From positions 26,208,067 to 26,272,066 of the forward strand of contig CM060201.1 of the NCBI GenBank assembly GCA_030562195.1: DNA of 64,000 nucleotides, given 5' to 3'. Positions 10,590 through 22,300 of this stretch are shown in pieces; position 1 is the stretch's first letter, and the number at the start of each line of letters is the position of its first letter. The notes beneath the pieces are model-generated. The model saw only the letters and a list, made by a program, of their open reading frames with translations. It was not told the DNA's origin and searched no databases. Position numbers and translations under genes: made by a program. Source of the stretch: Nipponacmea schrenckii (Eukaryota > Mollusca > Gastropoda > Lottiidae).

Positions 10590-11740
10590 CAATCGTGGGT
10601 ACTAGATCGACGTATCTATGTCCCTGCGATCAAGTAGGCTACATGTGTATTAGATAGACAGATCTATGGCCCTGCGATCAAGTACATGTGTATTAGATAG
10701 ACTGATCTATGCTTCTGCGACCAAGTACATGACGTGTATTAGATAGACAGATCTATGGTCCTACGATCAAGTACATGAGTATAAGATAGACAGATCTATG
10801 GTCCTACGATCAAGTACATGAGTATAAGATAGGCAGATCTATGGTCCTGCAATCACGTACATATGTATTAGATGGACAGATCTATGGTCCTACGATCAAG
10901 TACATGTGTATTAAATTGACAGATCTATGATCCCGAGATCAAGTACGTGTGAATTAGATAGACAGATCTATGGTCCTACGACCAAGTACATGAGTATAAG
11001 ATAGACAGATCTATGGTCCTACGATCAAGTACATGAGTATAAGATAGGCAGATCTATGGTCCTGTGATCAAGTACATGTGTATTAGATAGACAGATCTAT
11101 GGTCCTGCGATCAAGTACATGTGTATTAGATAGACTGATCTGTGGTCCTACGATCAAGTACATGAGTATAAGATAGACAGATCTATGGTCCTACGATCAA
11201 GTACATGAGTATAAGATAGAACGATCTATGGTCCTGCGATCAAGTACATGTGTATTAGATAGACAGATCTATGGTCCTGCGATTAAGTACATGTGTATTA
11301 GATAGACAGATCTGTGGTCCTACGATCAAGTACATGTGTATTAGATAGACAGATCTATGGTCCTGCGATCAAGTACATGTGTATTAGATAGACATATCTG
11401 TGGTCCTGAGATCAAGTACATGTGTATTAGATAGACAGATCTATGGTCCTGCGATTAAGTACATGTGTATTAGATAGACAGATCTGTGGTCCTACGATCA
11501 AGTACATGTGTATTAGATAGACAGATCTATGGTCCTGCGATCAAGTACATGTGTATTAGATAGACAGATCTGTGGTCCTGAGATCAAGTACATGTGTATT
11601 AGATAGACAGATCTATGGTCCTGCGATCAAGTACATGTGTATTAGATAGACAGATCTATGGTCCTGAGATCAAGTACATGTGTATTAGATAGACAGATCT
11701 GTGGTACTGAGATCAAGTACGTGTGTATTAGATAGACTTA
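10590..11740 (+). repeat. 43-bp satellite array
   Basis: About 27 tandem copies of a 43-bp unit containing TTAGATAGACAGATCTATGG and CGATCAAGTACATG. Unit spacing measured at 11341/11384 is exactly 43. Two subtypes alternate (GTGTATTAGATAG and GAGTATAAGATAG), and blocks of the second type recur near 10755, 10985 and 11160, indicating higher-order structure. The array is not open as protein. Its edges decay into unique DNA. Confidence 0.9.
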
Positions 11741-11745
11741 TCTTG

Positions 11746-12315
11746 TGAGTTACGGTTTCGGTAGAGGTAGTATTGAATTTAGGCCTCTGATGCTAATATT
11801 CATCTGTCATTGCAAAAATGGATGCCTTGTTCTTTGGATAAGAAACAAAGCAGCAAAGCTTCGCGGAAAGTAATAAAATAATCAGCTACTTTCACTGGGT
11901 CAAAGGGCGGTATGCAAAATTTTCATGATATTAAACGTCGACTAAAATTGAATCCAAGACATTATCTGATAGATAAATTGTTGGGCCATTATTACTGTTG
12001 GTAAATCTTGGGTTCCTTATTTTCATTTATTGATATATATATTCCATAATTGGATGGCTGATATCAATCTATAGTAAAGATATTCTAATGATCGGGAAAA
12101 AACAGTTTGTCTCCATTAAATCGTAATTACGAAGGAAATTTTCCTCGCTCCGCCGGGTCAAGAAACATGGTTACGTCTCAAAATGTCAGTCAAATCGTAG
12201 TATCTTTTTTTCTTCGATTACCCAGAGCATGGTCACGCGTCAAACATTGATCATTAAAAATAACGTTTCAAAGTGGAATAATTTCTCTGATTTACCCATG
12301 AAGCTTATATTATGC
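11746..12315. other. intergenic, no gene seen
   Basis: No exon found. AAAGGGCGGTATGCAAAATT at 11904 recurs in the same orientation at 13185, so it is part of a dispersed repeat whose ends are unclear. Confidence 0.35.
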
Positions 12316-12612
12316 GCCCTAAATCACAGCTGTTAGAGCGTTGGTTCTTTACGTCATGAAGTCATTTGCTTGGATAAGTCGAAAATGTTGGACGTGAGTT
12401 CTAATCTCGACCGGAGTGTGAAAGTCCGATGACCTTGAATATGTCATCTTCACTCACAATTCCAGTCCACCCAGCTGTAAATGGGTACGGATAATCCGGG
12501 AAAGATCTATGCCAAGAGGTTTGGCCCAGAACCAGCTGGTAGAAAGGATCCGTGTCACGACAGACTTGTGAACCTAAGTTGCTATCCGTGTAAAATATAG
12601 TTGTTTCTTTCT
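12316..12612 (+). mobile_element. tRNA-derived SINE (family 2)
   Basis: Starts with a tRNA-like head, A-box-like CAGCTGTTAGAGCGTTGG and B-box-like GTGAGTTCTAATCTCGAC. The body includes AATTCCAGTCCACCCAGCTG and GAACCAGCTGGTAGAAAGGA, and the tail GCTATCCGTGTAAAATATAG ends in a T-rich run. The same plan is present at 62968-63300 (+) and, reversed, at 48885-49105 and 33186-33800. The sub-family of the body domain is not assigned. Confidence 0.75.
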
Positions 12613-14011
12613 TTTCTTACATGCGGTTTGAATACGTGGAATATTCATTAGAAAGGCCGATTAATTAATTAGTAAGCGTGATTTGACCTTAAACAATGGG
12701 TGAATGCATCTTTTAATTCAAAAGAAGAACAATTGATCTGTAGGATATTCTCTCAACTTATGATGTCTGGCGTGCAAAAATGTTATCAATGTGAAGTATG
12801 TGTCTGAAAGCTTGTAATTATCTTCAATAATCATTTGATGAAAAACAACTCTGAAGATATAGATTTTACATGTCACAATGGATATCACATTCCTTCATCT
12901 TATATCCAATGAAGTGGACACAATCTTCCAGTACAGGAAACACCAATCTAAAATCGGCTTAAAATCGGAATTTCTGCTTTAGTTTTTGAAGAATGAATCT
13001 TCGAATAGAACGGCGTTACGGCTGAGGTTTAATCAAAATTCTTACAAAGACGAAATGCACACTTCCTTTTCTTCGTACTATTTGTCAGGGTAGCGATCTC
13101 TTCCTTATTACGTATATTACGAATAATCGTTCGAAATACCGTAAAACAAGTGAAAACAAAGGCTTATTGTATACTGCATAGGTTAAAGGGCGGTATGCAA
13201 AATTTTCTTTATAACATTACTGTAATGCAAGACAAAGGTGGTTACTGCGGGTGAATATATAATGATGTATCGGGTGTACTTTGTTTTATATGTACACTAC
13301 AAGATCCTCTTTGTAATTCAGTATGTCAATCCTGTATCGCTAGGGAAATGGTTGCCTGCTGCCACTTTAGCAGCCGAAATATTAGCTCTTTACGTTGATA
13401 ATGGATGGCTTATTCTGTGAATTCCATTTCGAACAAGGAAAAGGACAACGCAAATGTTAATTTACAGTACGACAAAGACGGCTCGCTTTATTGCAGTGAA
13501 TACAAGTCAAACAATTTATAAAGCTAGGACAATTGACATATAAAAATTTAATATGAGAAAATATTACCTTAAGCAAGGATCTAATTTTGAGGATACTATG
13601 TTTTTGTTATTTCATTTTGTCATTTCTACTTGAACGACCATCAATCTAAGAAAATTAAAGATTCCAGTGTGACATTTTCTCGGTTAGTTGATTTATTAGA
13701 GAGAAGAAAATGATCTATTGAAAAAACTACAAGTATCAGTGGTTTTCTTTTTCAAACTGTGGTCTCATGTTTCGTGTAATCAATTGAAATAGACATTTTG
13801 TCATTTATCGTTATCAATTTTTAACGCATTCCCTGGATTAATTGCGTTAGAACTGACTTGAATTTGATGAAGTCGTTCCTTCAAACAAGAAATGAGGCAA
13901 ATAATTATTTATTCGTACGAATAGGTAACTTAAATCGATGAACTTTGGTCTTGGACACTTATATGCATTTGTTTAAAGATTTTGTATGGAAGTTATTTAT
14001 AAAATGATTAA
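12613..14011. other. intergenic, no gene seen
   Basis: No supported exon on either strand. A 60-codon frame at 13238-13420 lacks splice sites and resembles no protein I know. Confidence 0.4.
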
Positions 14012-14100
14012 GTGTACCGGGGACACTGATAGCATCAATTTCCAATTTTCAATCCAACATCTGTGGTTCCTGCAATTTCACCAATATTAATTGATGATGT
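14012..14100 (+). mobile_element. foldback MITE family 1, half copy
   Basis: Contains GGGGACACTGATAGCATCAA, a CCAATTTTCAATCCAACATC variant and GTGGTTCCTGCAATTT, matching the left arm of the full copy at 19628-19857. The right arm is absent. Confidence 0.6.
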
Positions 14101-15094
14101 TACTTATAGCGAAGGGTATTCTGCGATATTAAAGCACATGACGCGATTAGTGACGTAACCAAGGATCTAGGAATATTGAAAATACCGGTTACAAAAGGAA
14201 ATATTTATGTTCTTATGTGTCATAAAAAATTCAATAGTAATAAAGTTGTTTATGATGAAACAACACATACGGGATCGGTTGTCTACTCGTCTTGACTTGA
14301 CAAGGTCGTATGAGAATGTCGACATCTACATATCCCTTGACACCTCAACACAATAATCCTCTTATTAAATTTGATTTGATTTGGTTCCTGTATGTCATGC
14401 CATTGTAGGCGATATATTTTCTATCATATGGGAATACATAATAGTACACTTACAATATATAGAGCGAGTAATTTGCACAAAATCATGAATTTTGTGGTAA
14501 AGAAAAAACACATTAGCGGTATATCCCTTTTCTTACATATGTTTTTATTAATGGTTACTCATTGACATCGTAGCACAGTTTGCCAGTTAGTCTGTCACGA
14601 TGTTTCGTATGAATAGCAAGCTCTATTCACTGCGATTTTCGTCAAATGTATTGAAGCTTCCAAACGAAAGGTCAGATCTATGTTCGGTTAATTGTCTGAT
14701 TTATAAGATAGAGTAAATCTCTTTAGATCTTGAAAATCCCAGACTGACGAGCTATCAATGCTTGTAAAGATGTCATATCTAGAAAGGCCTGAAAGTTTAT
14801 GAATAAATCTGAATAAGTTTAGATACATAACAGTCAAAATTTAAAGGTTATATGATTTGACTGCTAGATTTCTGTCAACTTATCAACAATCTCGGTCTAT
14901 TTCGATTTCCAATTGACTTGGAAACTTTAGCCCATTTCATAATCATAACATCACCTTGGAATCAAACGTGGTAATTCGTGGTTAAATATCCAGACAAAAC
15001 GTGATTCGAGTATCAAGACGAGGAAATGTATCCGCTCAACAATTTTCTCTATTTTACCGTCTAAATTCAAACTGTTGTTTTTCGTCATACTCTC

Positions 15095-15330
15095 ACAGAG
15101 TAAATTATCTTTACTCTGTGATACTCTTCTGCATCTAATGGACCAATGAAGACGAGCAACGCCATGCAAAGTGAAATGAGAATAATTTTGCAGGACAGCG
15201 GTCTTATCCTACTTTTTCGATTTTCAACTGTGTAAAGATCTTATTCGTGTACAATTTGTGTACATTGCTCGGTTTATTGTCCCATTCGGACGACTAGGCC
15301 CTTGTTTTTAAATATTTGCCTGGTATATTA
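15095..15330 (-). mobile_element. SINE family 1 body, partial
   Basis: Shares with 6985-7200 and 56280-56340 the order CGATTTTCAACTGTGTAAAG, then TCGGTTTATTGTCCCATTCG and GACTAGGCCCTTG. The tRNA head is not preserved. Confidence 0.55.
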
Positions 15331-15369
15331 GGCTTAATGTATACAACCTCTTATAGAATGGACAAATAA

Positions 15370-16040
15370 TTCAAGTTAATAAGTGGTATATGCCCCGTAA
15401 CATTGACTTAAGAGAAGAATTTCTACATAATATACTATATGGACTCGATCCACCAATTTATTTGCCATCTGTTTCAATGTTAAATCACGAAATTCAACCT
15501 TCTATAACTTTTTCCAGAAATCTCGTTGAAAACTTTCCAATTTGTCACTGAAAGCCTGGCCAATACTTGGTTTTGGTACAAAAATCCAATATAGCATGAC
15601 CATGAAAATTGTGAACTAAACAAAATGAAAGTAAACCACCGCATTTTATCAACATCCGCTTGACTGTCACTGCACACAAAACCACTATTTTTAGAAATAA
15701 CATTCCGCCAATTAAATTTCTCATTATCTCAGAAATTCTTAGAGAAAATGCAGTCAGACATCGAATTCCAAATCTAGACCAAAAATTAGTCAAAAATGGG
15801 CATGCAAACCCCAAAAGGAAGGGAGAAAGAGGGTTTCTAATGTTTTGTATCCATTATCCATTAAACTAAATAATTATTGGAAACAGTTTTAATGCATTTA
15901 TTACTAAATTTATTGGATTATTGGGGGATTCTGATGAACAAAGATTCATTTTGGTTTTAAAAAATTATATTTTTTGGTCATCCGAAGTGCTTATGGCCAA
16001 TGTCATATTTTCATATGTTTTATTCATTTGTTTCCAAGCA
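15370..16040. other. degenerate coding-like stretch, family unknown
   Basis: Several short frames on the plus strand are open but broken by stops and frameshifts (for example REEFLHNILYGLDPPIYLPS, and later FRNNIPPIKFLIISEILREN). This pattern suggests a decayed transposon gene, but no diagnostic motif remains and I could not assign a class. It could also be noise. Confidence 0.25.
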
Positions 16041-16301
16041 ACTTAATCAGTTGCACATAATTAATAAACTACGTTTCTAGATGTCCTAGCTTCTTATTCT
16101 TGAAACGATCTTAGCGCTAAAAACAGTGCTCAGCAGTTAAGACACTAGGACACTAGCGCTAAGATCGTTTGGAAGATACGTGGCCTAGTTAAACTGGTAA
16201 TGGTTCGAGGACATACTCGAAAGCAGACAGATTTACATTAAATATTTTAGACACGGAACATTGCTCCTATAATCAAATTCTCTTTGATTCTCTATTTCCA
16301 G

Positions 16302-19300
16302 ATAAAAGACGATCGCTTTCCGAATATAATAGTGTCTGGCACTTTAAAGAAATTCTGAAACTTCTGGGTTCTGCTGATACCCCTGATGAACCGAATAATA
16401 GTAAGTATACATTGAAGGTCATGGTTCACCATCTTTGGAAGTTGATTTCGATGTGAGTTGTCACCGGAAGTACTACAAAAATGAAATGAATGAAGTTTTA
16501 CGTCCTACTCTTCTTTCTAGATTTGAGATACATGTATATTTTGTATTGTATTTTCAGACCCTTGCATAATCCATATGCTTGTGTAATAGAATAGTATTTC
16601 AATTTAATTACAGGAACAACGTCTTTAGATTGTCTACGAAGCTGTAATTATACTGTTCATTCTACAGCCTCTACAATGGTGAGTGTTGACAAAGTGACGT
16701 TTAGTGTTCAATCCTACCCTTATACCATAAACTTCATAATGTCAATCTATTAGAAACTGAGTCTATTACCTTGACTGTGATACGTTGGTGTACCAGTTTG
16801 TAAATGCAGCGAATTGATTAGATTGTACGCAACCGAATACGCTGCCAATTTCGGAGGAAAGGGGGTGGATATGACTATATTATCATCGCAGTTCGTAATA
16901 GCTTGACATTGTGAAGAAGCTCTTAAACCTAATATATTTGTACTTTCAAGTGCTTAATATGTATTTATTGTTCTTAAAACGTTAAATAATTTTTCTACGA
17001 TCAATTGTCAATCATGATCAGACTGTACAAACTCGAAATTTAGAAACCGCGAACCAATCGTATCAAAATGTTACGATCAGCTTCGAACAGTGGAAACGTA
17101 TTAATTGCCATAGATTTATCAAGATCAACATAGCTTCGAAGCATGATCCGTTTCGCTTTGTTACGAAATAGTTCACCGATGATCCCTATTGACAATTTAT
17201 CGTGTTGACCGTAGGTAATTTTTAAACGTTCAATGTATGTTCTCCTATTTAAACGATGGAATGAACACGATTTGTCCACGATTAAGATCACAATTTCAAT
17301 CGATGGTGGCACTTAGCATTACTAATCGCAACCAAAAACAAAACAAAACTTCACTAACCTTTTACAAATGCATACTTTTGTCAATGTTTTTAGATATTGT
17401 GTTTATGAGAACCCTGAAAGCACTGGCCAATATTGTGTTGAGAGACTTCTCTTACATTTTTCCTAATATGAAAATGATTTCATTTGCGTTCATAGAAAAA
17501 TAAAGTTTTGTAACTTTAATTTTAAAACACACATATAAATGCACTTTCTCCTATATAAAAAAACGATTCTTCTTCTCTAATTCCCCTCTCATGAAAATAT
17601 ACGCAATCGAGCATTTTAATATATTATTATTAGAACTTGGTTATTACAATAACAAAACCAAATCGTCATTTTCTTGCAGCAACCTGAGGAGGACGAGCTT
17701 ATGAACAATTTTGCCTCGGATATTGTCAAATTTGTTGTTAACAAAGTCCAAAATGTAAGAACAATTGATTGATTCATTCATTCATGCATTCATTCATTCA
17801 TTCATGCATTCATTCATTCATTCATTCATGCATTCATTCATCGAATCATTCATTCAATCCAATTTTCATTGTATCTTTTTTACACGTAGTTTGCATAGAT
17901 AGATTTCTAACATTCTGACTTATCCTAAATATGCGATTCTAATCGATTAACTGTAGCAAAATTACTTCATAACCATGGTTGCTTGTGTCCCGTTCCCACC
18001 AACACGGTTGAATAATACCAATGCTTTCTTTTTGGCGTTTTGTGAAAAAAAAAGATACAGAATATTTCGGTACAATGTCATTTAGGCACACATTTTTTAA
18101 GAACACCTTATTTAGACACAGTTCTTTAGGCACACTTCATTTAGGCACACGGTCAGACAAACATTATGGAGTATGTGCCTAACTAAACGTGTGCCTAATA
18201 CGTTGTGCCTAAATAACACTGTGCCTTAATGACATATGCTTATCTGACCGTGTGCCTAAAGAAAAATGTGCCTAAAGTACTGTGTCTGAATGAGGTGCGC
18301 TTAAAAAAAAGCATTCCTAAATGACTACTTACCGTCTTATTTTAGTCATGCTTTTAATCATGAAATTTGTGTCGGTTGTACGGTGGATAAATTAGGGCGC
18401 GATATGACAGAACTAAACCAAACCCTTCGATACATACTAAACACAACACAGTTAAGCATTTCCACTTACTGAAAATGTCAAATGCAAGATTAGGTATTGC
18501 GCTCCACATCAATGATTTTATGGTCTCAATTGCGCGACGTATTTCTTAGTTTTTAAATCAAATTTTTGAATAAGTTAATAATTTTGTCCTAACTTATCTA
18601 CTGTAGTGTAAAAATGTATATTTTCAATCTAATTGTTATCAGTGTATCTACGAAGTCTAACAAAATCTAATTTCCACTAATTGAAAATTGAATCGATGAC
18701 ATCGCGTGGTTAATAATCATAAAAACTTAAATGTCACTTGTTAAAGGAATTCTTTGGTCGGAATACCGCAAATTAGACGCATCGACAATTGGTCCCATAT
18801 ATAATTGTAAAGGGCAAGAAAGGGTTGTAAAAGAGATCTATATTCTGTATGTGTATCGGGTACACTGTTAGCATCATTTGCACCATTTAAATTTTCAATC
18901 AAACGTGTGTGGTTCCTGTAACTCTACTTATATAAGATGTTTTATGACATCAAACATTTGCCATCAACATGGAATGATGCAAATTTATGCTATCAGTATT
19001 CCCGATACACATAGTATAGGAACCTCTTTACAATAATTATAATTATAGTTCCACCAACCTGTGTTTAATTTCATATTTAAAAGACCAAATTGTTAGTGCT
19101 GCCAATTTAACCTTTACTAGTTTTCACTGCGACCAACTGACGAGGACTTTTTATGGTCCTATTGTCGCCACGCGGATTGTCTTCGCTCTTGAAAACACAA
19201 ACAAACATCGACATCCACCCCAGACTCAGAGAAGTAACGGGTGGCATTTTACATTTCATAAGCTTACTTACATTTTTAAAATAGAAAATTTCAGTCAAAC

Positions 19301-22300
19301 CTACTTTCAGCACGGTCTTCGAGATGTTGTGGGAAGATGTGAATTTTTGCGAATCTTTATAAAATGAAATATCATTAACTTCAATCACATACATGGGTAT
19401 TGATTTCCACTGCAGTGAACAATTTCGTTTCATTCTGATCACTGATCCAGCAGTTTCTTGTTTTTTGTTAAAAGTTTAATTAGGTTAGGAAATGTCTTCA
19501 AGATAACAAATCGGCAACTGGAAGATTTAAGATTTGTCGATGTTCATCATCAATGTATTTAAAGAAGTTGTTCAATGTTCTGACTTAAAAAATAAATCGA
19601 CCTTTTAAGACGGAAGGAGAAACGCTTAAAGGGATTGTAAAGAGGCTTTCTTAAATTTTACATGTGTATCGGGAACACTGACGGCACCAATTTGCACCAT
19701 TCCAATTTTCAATCAGATGTCTGTGGTTTCTGAAATTTTACAAAAACTAATTGTTTGATGACGTCTGATTGAAAATTGGAATGGTGCAAAACAGTGCTAT
19801 CATTGTCCCCGATATAACCAACTTAATCTTTTTAGAAAACCTCTTTACAATCCCTTGAATGATGATCAGTTATGAAAGTCTATAGTCTAATTTTATCATT
19901 AACAGCGCTTTATGTTGACGTGTGGTTCGTCTACAAGAAAACAGCACAGATGCATAACACAGGCGAGGCAGAGCATGCTAAACTTTCAGAACATCTGGTA
20001 TCACTATGTCTTCACAGAGTTCATACATATGTATATGTTTAAACTGGAGTCTTTATTCATCAGTGGACGTACTGGTGTCCTACGGAATCCCTCTATAATA
20101 CTATAAAACCATACCATAATAATCCAAGTAAATAAAAAAGTTTATAAGACGCTTAGCAAAGTTTTTCAATAATTACTTAGTCAAATAGATACGTTTTATA
20201 TTAAGAAATGTAATATGGTTTTCTTCTATTTCAGGATTATTATTCTGACCATTATGAAGGTAAGATTAACTTGATAATAAGATAACCAAACATGGAACTT
20301 TCGAATTGGGAGGTTCTAACCGTCTAATCAAACATGCAGAAATATAAATAGGAATAAAGAATTGTATGTGTTGGAAGGTACTATGTTAGTGAAAACGTTA
20401 TTAGATTGACCGTTTGTGATCATGTTACGGTATCTGAATGTTGGCCAATTCATGCTGAAATGAATACAGATTTTGCTACCATAATGCAAATGATATTGAC
20501 GAATTTCATACATTAGAATGGGATAGAAATCAATCATGAAACAAACACAAAAGAGTTTTTTAAAAATTAGTATAATTTTTTCGTGCACAAGCTTATTATT
20601 GTTATTTTGTGACATTTTGATTTATTTGGGAGTATGAACAAATCGCCTTTCATTAAAGCTTCAATTCTCAAGGCTTGGGAATACGAAATGAAATATCTAT
20701 TTAGTGTAACATGTCGAAAGCTGATCGGTCTGAACTAGTAACATGTAGTATGTTTAAAGGGATAATAGGTCTTAAAATGAACAGAAAACCTGAAAATGTT
20801 AAAAATGGACAATAAGAGCTCTATTCATCAGTAAATATACCTGCTGCCATAAATGAAAAAATAAATAAATAAATATCCAAACAACTAAATAATTATCCAT
20901 GGAGATACATTTGATTATTGCTTAAAAAACTGATAAAGCGTTTTTAAAAAATGTCTTAGTTTTGTGAATATTAAAGATTATAAGGGATTTTGTTACTTTA
21001 TGACACCAGGTATGTTCACTGAGGAATATATACTCATATTGACCATTTTTGAGAACTAAAATTTTATGTTCATGCTAAGATTCAGTATCCTTTAAGTGTT
21101 CCTATAATATAAACTATTTTCAGGCGATATGCATAATATAGACAGGCGAGATAGTGATGAATTAGAGCTTACATTTCCAGACAATGATGGTACGTACTAA
21201 AATTAATTGGATATAATAAATTATAATTACCTTTCGACTGGAATATTAAAATACAAATGTATTTGTTACCCATTTCCATGTGTGGAGTGCATCTTTTTGG
21301 AGATTTGAAACAGGTGTCGCTTAATGACCAATGGTCGTTTCTGAGCGTCGTAAGTTTTATAAAAGTTAAGTCTACTGTGAAACATTCTGAGAGGTTTTGA
21401 GTTTTAAGAAAAACTTTTTTATTTCAGGTCGCCGTCGTTCTGTTCGATTTCACAGTGATGAACATATCATACCAAATCTTCTTAGTGGGACCACTTTACA
21501 ACCAGGCTCAAGCAATGTTCTCAAGCCAGTATCCGAACACATATTAACTCCAGTTCCATCACCAGTTCCCCCAGAACTACTCCACAGAGATTCAGTAACC
21601 GAGATCCCTGCGAAAGGTGCTACATTGGTCGAAACTCTTCTGTTGCGTCTTCTGGATGACCTCAGTAATCAAAGACTATCCAGACCTGATTTGGAGACTC
21701 TCACATCCTACTGTCTACAGGTCTTACGTACTCATGATCTGGCTTCAAAGATTGAAGAATTCCAAGAACAGCACGAATTGAACCGAACTACGTCTTCTGA
21801 AGTAGCTTCTGAACTAATCGAGTTTACCCTTGATAAAATTTTGGATGACGTTAAATCTGGTTCTGTAAATGACAATGATTTAAACACCATAACATTGGCG
21901 TTGGTTCGTCAACGGATGCAAATTTCCCCAAACATGTGGTTAGAGAATGACATACGTGATCACATCTTGGAGACCTTAGAAAAAATTGGGTCCGAAGAAG
22001 GAGGTATCAGAGATTATGTAACAAAAAGTCTGAGCAAAATCGACTCCGATACACATCTTGATTCCTTTGTTGCTGCTGTGCTCTCTCAAGCCGTCGCTGA
22101 TATTAAATCTGGCATTATCGACAGCGAAGATTTAAGATTGATCGGTTCAAATGTAGTAGCTCACAGTCAAAGTTCTCCAGTCGAAGCATTATCTAAATCT
22201 GAGATGAAGTTAAGCGTTGAAGAGGTTCTTCAGAATATTGATATCCCCCATTTGAAAGAAAACAACACTATTTATGCCATTATATCTTCCTACCATACTG

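Noticed and set aside
10590..11740. CRISPR-like look of the 43-bp array
   Set aside because: There are no unique spacers; whole units repeat, and the DNA is eukaryotic.
11904..13210. Possible LTR pair from the shared AAAGGGCGGTATGCAAAATT
   Set aside because: Only about 22 bases match, the interior has no retroelement ORF, and a third related copy (CAGTATGCAAACTTTTCA) occurs near 30000.
18060..18330. Interstitial telomere repeat
   Set aside because: The unit is TTAGGCACAC, not TTAGGG, and it is arranged as an inverted repeat rather than a uniform tandem array.
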